Source: Procambarus clarkii
Taxonomy: Eukaryota; Arthropoda; Malacostraca; Decapoda; Cambaridae
NCBI RefSeq assembly: GCF_040958095.1
Contig: NC_091198.1
Coordinates: forward strand, 33,809,689 to 33,873,688
DNA: 64,000 nt
Direction: 5' to 3'
Shown here piece after piece: positions 12,227-20,527 of the stretch. The position numbers and the translations under genes were made by a program. How positions within the stretch are numbered: position 1 is the first letter of the stretch; every line of letters begins with the position of its first letter. Under the pieces are notes generated by a model. That model did not search any database. It was given only the letters and a program-made list of their open reading frames with translations, and was not told the DNA's origin.

Positions 12227-13111
12227 TTATATACCTCCTGCAACGGGGCGTACATGCAAGACTGCTATGGTGCACCCACGTTCATCGAAATGTATTGGGT
12301 TACCATCTTGATCCCTAATAGTGATGCTGACGCTGTCTATCATGTTAGTGTTAAGACGCACATATAGTTTTTTATTGTTGCTGTTATCACTTCCATTTAG
12401 GGAGATTACATCCAAAATATTTACAGACTGGTTTCCATATCTAGTAGAAGAGATTCTATCGCAATAAACACACAGAATATCAACTCCTCCTCTAGGCATT
12501 GGCGGGAATAGACATGTGTTAACTACACTCGAGGCATACTGACGTTTTGCGAATATGTCATATTCTATTTCTGGAACTACGCCCAACACTTTCCCAAAAG
12601 CTGTTCCAAATGATAATGTAACTCTACTGATGTTTTTATGCCCCGTTGCAGAGCTAATATTCTCATCACTAATCACAGTAGTGAACTTGTTTCGATTGGA
12701 GGAAGAATCATATTTAATAAAATGCGTTCCATATTTAGCTGAAAATTGTTTTAATGACTTTCCTAAAAAACTCAGTTTAGCATTACTTGAAAATACGGCG
12801 TCTATTTCTGTATTAATTTCTTTTATAGTTCCGGCTAAAACATCAGATGATAATAAATGCTTTGAATGCATGTATTTTCCCTCGCTCACTTTCTCATACG
12901 TAACGCCTACACGTATATATGCCTCGGGATTATCACGCTTAATAACGTAATGTGAAGTGGGGAGGAGTAATTTTTGTAGACACATTTCATAACTCCTCCT
13001 GGGATCTAATTCTAGCTGGTTAAACAATCGATTTTGGAAAGATGTGGGGATGTTATTGGGAAATAAATGCGTATCTGATACGCTGGTGGCGTATATCACG
13101 TGAGTGTCCAT
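12227..13111 (-). CDS. mCP: Penton / minor capsid protein (single jelly roll)
   Basis: 294 residues from ATG at 13111, ending ...VRPVAGGI. The C terminus has the pattern of Polinton pentons: a VRLNTNMID segment, then a SITIRDQDGNPI strand-turn, and a final hydrophobic strand CTIAVLHVRP. The family forms capsid vertices. The gene is intact, upstream of the pX-like gene and downstream of the 143-residue gene. Confidence 0.75.
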   Translation of the reverse strand: MDTHVIYATSVSDTHLFPNNIPTSFQNRLFNQLELDPRRSYEMCLQKLLLPTSHYVIKRDNPEAYIRVGVTYEKVSEGKYMHSKHLLSSDVLAGTIKEINTEIDAVFSSNAKLSFLGKSLKQFSAKYGTHFIKYDSSSNRNKFTTVISDENISSATGHKNISRVTLSFGTAFGKVLGVVPEIEYDIFAKRQYASSVVNTCLFPPMPRGGVDILCVYCDRISSTRYGNQSVNILDVISLNGSDNSNNKKLYVRLNTNMIDSVSITIRDQDGNPIHFDERGCTIAVLHVRPVAGGI

Positions 13112-13188
13112 CGCTCTGTCTCCTTAGACCGCTTTTTGCCTAGTAAAGCCATCTACACATTACATGCTCATTTATATACACTCACCTG

Positions 13189-13620
13189 TTAATATACGAT
13201 CCAAGAAGCATTCCTTTTACTGTGAGGATCAATCTTGACAGTTGCCTTTCTCTTAACAGATGGAGGCTCATACACTTGACTGCTTGCCGTAGTATTACGG
13301 AATAAATCTCGTGATGTAGATGTTAGTGTGAAAAACAGTTGAGCAATGGGGAGTTTATCCGGTAAAAAAACAGATTTAAGCACTGTCATTTTATGTACAA
13401 TGTCATTAATTATATGTATGCCAGATACTGGAGCCAATACATTTCCATTCAGATCCCAACAAACGATACCAGTAGCATCATAATGGTTTAGCAAGGATCT
13501 TGCATATTCATGATCTCGCACTTTCAACTTCAAATCTATTAAATGTTTTATGGAAGGGTTGGTATGCAGCTGAGGAGGAGGAGGTGGTTTGACAGTAAGA
13601 TGACGAGCAACAGCTTTCAC
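13189..13620 (-). CDS. Unknown Polinton protein, 143 residues
   Basis: Not recognised. It has a proline cluster near the start (KPPPPPQ), a hydrophobic mixed middle (ATGIVCWDLNG, SGIHIINDIVHKM), and a basic tail (SVKRKATVKIDPHSKR). No transmembrane segment or catalytic motif is evident. It lies between the mu/pX-like gene and the penton in the virion cluster, so a structural or assembly role is plausible but inferred only from position. The frame is intact. Confidence 0.6.
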   Translation of the reverse strand: MKAVARHLTVKPPPPPQLHTNPSIKHLIDLKLKVRDHEYARSLLNHYDATGIVCWDLNGNVLAPVSGIHIINDIVHKMTVLKSVFLPDKLPIAQLFFTLTSTSRDLFRNTTASSQVYEPPSVKRKATVKIDPHSKRNASWIVY

Positions 13621-13693
13621 AGTGGGGTAAGCAGGGCTGTGTGCAGCTTTCCGGTTATTTTACGCGGTACGAGATAAAAGGCTTTCATTTTAC

Positions 13694-14029
13694 TTACTTA
13701 CTGAACAACCGTGTAATTAAACTAGCTGCAATTGGTAAAATAATGGATAAAATACTGCCTCCTCGTTTGCTGGTTAATATCTGTTTCTTAGTTGACACGG
13801 AAGGTCTCTTACAGGCTAGTGACCGAATAAGCAATTTATATTTTTTCAACTTTTTAACGACCTTGTCAGGCACGGGCAATTTTTTTTTTTAAAAGTTATT
13901 AAAAATTTCTGATAAACAATTTATATGTGGTTTCTTCAATTTTTCAATCAACTGCTTTCTCGAGGAATACTGAAGTTTTGATAATAGTTGGATCAATTCC
14001 TTGTATTTATAAACTAAGGCCTTCTTCAT
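13694..14029 (-). pseudogene. Small basic mu/pX-like peptide gene, split at a T11 homopolymer
   Basis: The first part starts at ATG 14029 (MKKALVYKYKELIQ...) and stops at 13889 after 46 codons. The second part, 13879-13694, is in another frame (LPVPDKVVKKLKKYK...). It ends with a Lys/Arg segment and a hydrophobic helix (GGSILSIILPIAASLITRLF). Together they match the layout of Polinton/adintovirus pX-like proteins: an N-terminal helical part, a basic middle, and a GG plus hydrophobic tail. The break lies at the T run 13880-13890. The ATG overlaps the integrase stop (TAATG). Confidence 0.7.
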
Positions 14030-15141
14030 TATAAATGTAATATCTCAGCAGCATCAATCCATTGATCGAATGATCGATCATAACCTGCGTACCGAACTTT
14101 ATACTGGAGTTTGCCAGAGACTCTGCGTTGTCCCAATACCTTCTCAATATTAAAGGTTTGAGGCAAATGTGTTGGTGTTAATTCTTGTTTATAGAAGCCA
14201 CCATCAATTTCTTCCCCATTCAGATCTTTTAGAAAGTATAAAGGGATGTGTTGTCTCCGATCAATACGTGTAACTGTAAAGATCTCTCGGGTGTTCTGCT
14301 GCTTAAACCCTTTCTTAAACTTGGAAATGCGATCAGATAGAGTGATGCGTACTGTATCACCAACACTCAATCGAGGAATGACAGTTCTCTTTGATCTGCT
14401 CGGGCTTTTATACATTAAATCAAATTGTTTGGCGTGTTCGCTGGGCGAGGATAGAGCGTGCACCTCCGTAGGTGTCTTCCCCTTCAATCCTCTGTGTGGG
14501 GTTAAATTATATGTTTTCACAATATCTGGTAGAGCCTGCGTGTATTTTAAAGTGTTGTGCGCCGTCATAAACTTGTAAAGTTTACCTTTTAAAGTACGTA
14601 TGAACCGCTCAGCGATTGAAGCTTTAGTCTCCTGAGAAAATACACTATATAACTGTACTTTCCTTGCTGCCAGCATTTTTTTCATAGTGGCGTTATAAAA
14701 TTCTCCACCTCGATCAGAATTAATTTTGCGCACTCCCTGAGAATGAGGTGAATTTAGAATTAAAGCCAGAGCTTTACTGGTGCTTTTCCCATCCTTGGCG
14801 CGTAAGGGTATTACTTGGGCGTACCTGGAGAAAATATCTACACATACGAATAAATATTTCACTCCATCATTATGTTTGTCCAATAAACTCATCTCGGCCA
14901 AGTCTATAGCTTGAAATAGTCGTGGTTTAGGGCTTAACACTCGACGCCGAGGGAATTTATGTGGTTGTAAATAATGCAACGTATAGGAGTCAGAGCTTTT
15001 CAGATAGTCCTTTACATCGGCTAGAGTTATACTAGAGTTAATTAATTTGGCGGCCTTATACAATCTCTGTACCCCTCCAAGCCCCCCGCTAGATGAGGGG
15101 TCGTTATATACCCGTTCCAGTACATCTTTCTTGCTCACCAT
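14029..15141 (-). CDS. INT: Polinton integrase (rve core plus chromodomain)
   Basis: 370 residues, intact. The rve catalytic core has Asp in FQAIDLAEM (~79), Asp in NSDRGGEFYN (~144) and Glu in SIAERFIRTLKG, with 34 residues between the last two. A C-terminal chromodomain (VLGQRRVSGKLQYKVRYAGY...FDQWI, ~330-365) could direct integration to marked chromatin. Family role: joining of TIR ends to host DNA. It starts 7 bp inside the ATPase 3' end and its stop overlaps the next ATG, so the three genes are tightly packed. Confidence 0.93.
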   Translation of the reverse strand: MVSKKDVLERVYNDPSSSGGLGGVQRLYKAAKLINSSITLADVKDYLKSSDSYTLHYLQPHKFPRRRVLSPKPRLFQAIDLAEMSLLDKHNDGVKYLFVCVDIFSRYAQVIPLRAKDGKSTSKALALILNSPHSQGVRKINSDRGGEFYNATMKKMLAARKVQLYSVFSQETKASIAERFIRTLKGKLYKFMTAHNTLKYTQALPDIVKTYNLTPHRGLKGKTPTEVHALSSPSEHAKQFDLMYKSPSRSKRTVIPRLSVGDTVRITLSDRISKFKKGFKQQNTREIFTVTRIDRRQHIPLYFLKDLNGEEIDGGFYKQELTPTHLPQTFNIEKVLGQRRVSGKLQYKVRYAGYDRSFDQWIDAAEILHL

Positions 15142-15520
15142 TGGTAAACTATCTCATAGGGCGGTTCGTGAACAATATTACCGCGTAATGTTATCGTAGA
15201 TGGAGTGTTCGAGCCCAGATCTACTAGCAAATAGCCGTAGGGTTGGCTAATAACTTGCTTATATAACTCTACAAATTTCTTTGAATCCACTTTCCCAAAT
15301 ATTTGTCGTCCGAGTGTTTCAATTTGTGACAGGTCTCGTGATTTAACCAATATGAAATGAGAAGCATTTAAACTAATATTCCTCGAATATTTACCAGGAA
15401 AAAATATATTTTGAGTAATCAATATGACGGAAACCATGAAATGTCGGCCCCTAGTAAACATGTCTGATACGATTTTTGAATTCGCAGACTCTGTAAAAAG
15501 GTCATCATAGATTACTAAGA

Positions 15521-15625
15521 TATTTAGTAATCTCCGTGGAGATTACTAAATTTGATTTAGTAATTTGCCCAGATAAATTTGATTTAGTAATTTAATAAAA
15601 TTTGATTTAGTAGATTTGATTTAGC
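15521..15625 (+). repeat. Fold-back and tandem repeats flanking the SINE 5' end
   Basis: tagtaatctcc/ggagattacta at about 15521-15547 forms a hairpin whose arm resembles the SINE start (agtctccgtgg). It is followed by four imperfect copies of aaatttgatttagtaat up to 15625. These are absent from the ATPase frame and may have arisen during SINE insertion. Confidence 0.65.
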
Positions 15626-15908
15626 AGTCTCCGTGGTGTAGTGGTAAGACACTCGCCTGGCGTTCCGCGAGCGCTATGTCATGGGTTCGTATCCTGGCCG
15701 GGGAGGATTTACTGGGCGTAATTCCTTAACTGTAGCCTCTGTTTAACGCAACAGTAAAATGTGTACTTGGATGAAAAAACGATTCTTCGCGGCAGGGGAT
15801 CGTATTCCAGGGACCATAGGATTAAGGACTTGCCCGAAACGCTACGCGTACTAGTGGCTGTACAAGAATGTAACAACTCTTGTATATATCTCAAAAAAAA
15901 AAAAAAAA
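15626..15908 (+). mobile_element. tRNA-derived SINE with LINE-like 3' tail
   Basis: The 5' part is tRNA-like: A box tggtgtagtgg (15634-15644) and B box gggttcgtatcc (15683-15694), about 50 bp apart. The 3' part carries cttgcccgaaacgc...gcgta-tagtggct (about 15830-15860), shared with the 3' UTR of the LINEs in this window, and ends in A16. A SINE with a LINE-like tail is normally mobilised by that LINE. It disrupts the Polinton ATPase and has no clear target duplication. It is not a functional tRNA gene. Confidence 0.88.
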
Positions 15909-16231
15909 TGCGAGTCATTATCTACTCGCTCTTCCACAGGATCAATAATGGTTGAATGCTCGATCAGCTTCCCTTTAATTTGTAGATCTGTTCGTAATTC
16001 AGAGTAACCTCCTCCGCATATGATTATTGAGGAGAACTTGTGTTGATACTTCCTTACAAGTTTACTGCACAAGTAGGATTTTCCGCTGTTTGAATAACCA
16101 GCAATAATAACACGAGATGGTTCTCTGAAAATATCTAGATGTTCCTCCTGGATTATATCATAGGAACTGTCCATGATTATTGCTTCGTTAAGACTGCTAA
16201 AAACTAAGGAACTGAGGTGGTATTTATACAA

Positions 16232-16468
16232 ACATAGTCATTTACAGGTGTTTATTCACTTATTTTATATACAGCAACAACATTTTTTAAACTAAACATA
16301 GTTCTTACAGTTCACAAACAATAATATTAAACATCCTATTTTAAAACTAATCATAGTTCTTACAGTTCACAAACAATAATATTAAACATCCTATTCATTT
16401 AGTATAAATAGTTCTAGCCATATGGGGCACCCATCTTAATACTACCTAACAATTGTACAACATAAAAT
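16232..16468. repeat. Polinton intergenic direct repeat between PolB and ATPase genes
   Basis: AT-rich spacer containing two ~45-bp direct copies (catagttcttacagttcaca...) at about 16298-16340 and 16352-16396. No coding frame. It lies upstream of the ATPase start, so it might hold promoter or 3'-end signals; nothing specific is recognised. Confidence 0.7.
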
Positions 16469-17597
16469 CTAGCGAGGGTTGAATAGTTTCTGAGCTGTAG
16501 CATCGCGTTTGCTCCAGGGACGGAATATTGGGTAGAGTCTCTGTGCTTGCTCTACTTCCTCCTCCTCCATAATCACTTCTTCCATCTCCTTCTCCTCTCC
16601 CACTTCTACATCCATCTCATCATCATTGTTATTGGGAATATCAGGATGACCATACGCTAGGGACTGTGTGGGGCTTAAAATGTAGCGTTTATCGTCAAAT
16701 GCTGACAATCCTCTGCAGGTAGTGCGACATGTACAAATCTTTCCTTCCACGTTGCGTATAGATCTCGACACATACCTGATTGAAGTGTTTGTTTCAAGAG
16801 TGTGTTGAAATGAGTCATGTGAGAGTTTCTCTTGTAGATGGTATGGTACGCCCTTACACTTACAAGTGTGCTCCCCATCATGTGTGGTGAACGAATATGT
16901 TTTAGGTCTGAGAGCAATTAACTGGTTAATAATCTTAGAGCCTATTTCAGACTTGAGCAATCCTAGTTCACCTTCTCGCGCTTTAGAGTAGGATGGATGT
17001 GTGTCATTAAAATTGCTAAAATCCATACAGTCGAAGAGAGGAGACTTATTCAACTCTTCAAACACATCCTGACAGTCCAGTTTAATGATGAAAGAGTCTG
17101 TGTCTGTATATAACAGACTCGCTTTATCCCCATACGCAGGTTTGACAACATCATACCAGAACTCATAGAGTCGCCTCTTAGCAATTTGAAGTATATGATA
17201 GCCCAGATACGTAGGAGTGTTGACTAGGAGAGACTTCTGCTTGATAGTACATATCACACGATCCTTACTTAACAAAAGACTCCGCTTGAAGAATGGGTTT
17301 CGAGCATGTTTCAGGAAATGACTACGATCTGTGACCAAATAGTGTTTGTTCCCATATTTAGATACATCTGTGAGACTCTTTCCATATATAGAGTGTGATA
17401 CGAGTTTGAAAGCCTTTTTTTTTTATCGCGCATTTGGTACTGGCACGTTCACGAACATTGGTTTCAATGAAGTCTTTAAGGTAACTCTCCTGCTCGAATT
17501 CGTAGATGTCATGAACTTTAGCTACTTCTAATCCAATGCGCATGAGCAACTGTAACAAGTCGAGACTAACGAGGTAGTCTTTCTGAGGAAGGTGAGA
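16469..17597 (-). pseudogene. PolB: Protein-primed DNA polymerase B, C-terminal part (frameshifted)
   Basis: Motif C is YTDTDSF (frame 17338-16469). Motif B (FKLVSHSIYGKS, near 17410-17375) is in the same frame as motif C. The upstream finger segment (HLPQKDYLVSLDLLQL... to AIKKK) is in another frame, and the shift falls at T10 (17415-17424). The C-terminal tail is strongly acidic (Glu-rich near residue 245). At 17597 the gene is cut by a LINE. Motif A is not found in either PolB piece, implying that some of the gene was lost. Confidence 0.88.
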
Positions 17598-17852
17598 AGC
17601 AATTAACAATCCCTGGCTTACAAAGGGAATACTTAAATCTATTAATAAAAAACATGACCTTGAGAAAAAGTATAGGTTAGGGATTGTCTCCAAAGAATTC
17701 TCAAAGAATTACTCATTATTGCTATCTAAGATAATTAGACGAGCCAAAACTATATACTACGAAGATAAATTTACCCAAATAAAGAGCAACATTAAACAAA
17801 CATGGAGAACAATTTCACAAATATTGGGATCAAAGAAGTCTTTAAATAACAA

Positions 17853-18829
17853 TATACCAAAACAATACCCAAATTTGTAACAAATTAGATGGCAAATTCC
17901 TTGGCATTCTCATTGACCACAAGCTGAATTTCCAGGGACACATTCTAAATATATCAAAAAAAGTTTCAAAAACTGTGGGCATTCTTTCTAAGATCAGATA
18001 TTATGTACCACGCCCTGCCCTGGTGACTCTCTATTACTCCCTTATCTATCCTTATCTCAACTATGGTATTTGTGCTTGGGGTTCTACTACCCAAAATCAC
18101 TTACGTCCTCTAATTACCCAACACAAAGCTGCTATTAGAACAATATCCAACTCTGGCCCCAGACATCACTCGGTACCCCTACTCAAATCTCTGAATATGT
18201 TAGATATTAAGTCACTGCACATTCTCTCATGTGTATTATACATATATAAAACGCTAAACTATAATGCCAATCCTGATCTTAAAAGCTTCATAGAAGGTTG
18301 TAACAGAACCCATGAGCACCACACCAGAAATAAATACAGTTTTGATATTCCTAGAGTACGTCTTAATCAAACTAGAAATGCTCTGCAAATCAAGGGACCC
18401 AGAATGTGGAATGACCTTCCCAACCATGTTAAAGACTGTACCTCTCTCAACCAGTTTAAGATAAAAACTAAACACTACCTAATAAATTCCCTGTAATCTA
18501 CCTCACTCCTCTATTGTCAACCCATGTCTGTTATTTTCTTTTTTTTTTAATCAACACTGTTTGTCAACCTATTGTATTTGTGCTGCTTTTTCAGTCATGT
18601 TCCCCCTTTTTTTATCTTTATTTGTATTTGTTCTCAACACTTTTTATTCTTTATGCTCAATTAGTATTAAGTTCTAGATATTAATGTTTTTCTTGCCCGA
18701 AACGCATTGCGTAATAGTGGCTTTAGGCATTGTATGTACTAGCTCTATCTATATATCAATCCATTAATGTAACATCACTTGTATGTATATACCTTACCTG
18801 AATAAACATCTGAATCTGAATCTGAATCT
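17853..18829 (+). mobile_element. Nested 5'-truncated LINE copy with AACAA target duplication
   Basis: It starts within ORF2 at NNTQICNKLDG, keeps the RT thumb/C-terminal region (to the stop at 18496), the 3' UTR with the cccgaaacgc tag, and a tail of three GAATCT-type units (18806-18829). AACAA occurs at 17848-17852 and 18830-18834, and removing the copy restores the host LINE sequence tttaaataacaaaccg. This is direct evidence of LINE-in-LINE insertion. Confidence 0.9.
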
Positions 18830-18834
18830 AACAA

Positions 18835-20527
18835 ACCGACTCTCCTGTCTAATAACGATGGTCAGCTTTCAGCCTCTGATTCTGCTATTGAGTTCAATAG
18901 GTTCTTCTCTTCCATTGGTTCATCCCTTGCTAATGATATTCCATCTTCCAGTACTGACATTAAGGACTATCTTACAGGGAACTATCCCCAGTCTCTGTAC
19001 CTAAAGCCTATTAATTCCATTGACGTCAATGAGATAATCCTTTCCCTTAAAACCAAGTCTGGTGCCCTTGAGGAGATACCAACTTTAATCTACAAAAAAG
19101 CCTCCAGATCTTTAGCCCCTGCTATTGCTTTGCTCTTCAACAAGTCACTTGAACTCCAAACCTTTCCAGATATTCTTAAAAAAGCGAGAGTAACGCCTGT
19201 CCACAAATGTGGTGATCTCACAGATGTTAACAACTACAGACCTATATCAATCCTGCCAAACTTGTCAAAAATTTTTGAAAAACTAATCTATACGCAGCTT
19301 TACTCATATCTAGCCAAACTCAATATACTTAGCCCTTGCCAATATGGCTTCAGGCCCCAAAAAAGCACTAACGATGCACTTATTAGTATGCTTAACTCGA
19401 TTCATACAGCTCTTGATAAAAATGAGTTCCCTGTTGGGTTATTTGTGGACCTGCGTAAAGCTTTCGATACTGTCAACCACCAAAACCTTCTTCTTAAATT
19501 ACATCATTATGGTGTCAGAGGACACTCCCTACAATACCTCAAATCCTACCTTACTGACAGGCTCCAATGTGTTTCTGTGAATAATACAATTTCTCCCACC
19601 CTACCCATCAACATTGGTGTTCCCCAGGGCAGCATACTTGGCCCTCTCCTCTTTCTCATCTACATTAATGACCTTCCAAATGCCTCCCAACACCTCAAAC
19701 CAATCCTATTTGCTGACGACACAACCTTCATTTACTCCAGTCCTGATCCCCTTGCTCTAAATGCGACAGTAAATACTGAGCTAAATAAAGTCCATCTGTG
19801 GCTAACTGCCAACAAACTCACCCTTAACATTGACAAAACTTTCTATATTCTGTTTGGCAATAAATCCTCTAATCAAATAAATCTCAAAATAAACAATACC
19901 CAAATTTGTAACAAATTAGATGGCAAATTCCTTGGCATTCTCATTGACCACAAGCTGAATTTCCAGGGACACATTCTAAACATATCTAAAAAAGTTTCAA
20001 AAACTGTGGGCATTCTTTCTAAGATCAGATATTATGTACCACGCCCTGCCCTGGTGACTCTCTATTACTCCCTTATCTATCCATATCTCAACTATGGTAT
20101 TTGTGCTTGGGGCTCTACTACCCAAAATCACTTATGTCCTCTAATTACCCAACACAAAGCTGCTATTAGGACAATATCCAATTCTGGCCCCAGACATCAC
20201 TCGGTACCCCTATTCAAATCCCTGAATATGTTAGACATTAAGTCACTGCACATTCTCTCATGTGTACTATATATATACAAAACGCTAAATTGTAATGCCA
20301 ATCCTGATCTCAAAAGCTTCATAGAAGGTTGTAACAGAACCCATGAGCACCACACCAGAAATAAATACAGTTTTGATATTCCTAGAGTACGACTTAATCA
20401 AACCAGAAATGCTCTACAAATCAAGGGGCCCAGAATGTGGAATGACCTTCCCAACCATGTTAAAGACAGTACCTCTCTCAACAAGTTTAAGTTAAAAACG
20501 AAGCTATACCTAATAAATTCCCTGTAA
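18835..20527 (+). pseudogene. LINE ORF2, C-terminal two thirds (RT domain)
   Basis: The frame is open from the nested junction to 20527 with intact RT blocks: NNYRPISILP, CQYGFRPQKST, LFVDLRKAFDTV, GVPQGSILGPLLF, FADDTTF. It lacks the endonuclease because the copy is 5'-truncated and interrupted, so it is not functional. It is valuable as a reference showing the Val where the copy at 1959-4913 has Glu. Confidence 0.85.

Larger units (their letters stand above)
15135..16174 (-). pseudogene. ATP: FtsK/HerA-type packaging ATPase, split by a SINE
   Basis: The N-terminal piece starts at ATG 16174 and has Walker A (AGYSNSGKS, ~residues 27-35); its frame is open to about 15910. After the insertion the frame resumes near 15525 with a Walker B-like strand (ILVIYDDLF) and runs to the stop at 15135 (frame start 15461 is internal). 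The enzyme would pump DNA into capsids. The insert is about 380 bp (15530-15908). Some codons between the pieces may be lost. The ATG chosen lies just before the conserved part; an in-frame upstream ATG at 16231 exists. Confidence 0.85.

Noticed and set aside
15626..15710. A tRNA gene
   Set aside because: A and B boxes are present, but the sequence continues into a LINE-like tail and poly(A) and lacks a convincing cloverleaf acceptor pairing. It is a SINE head.
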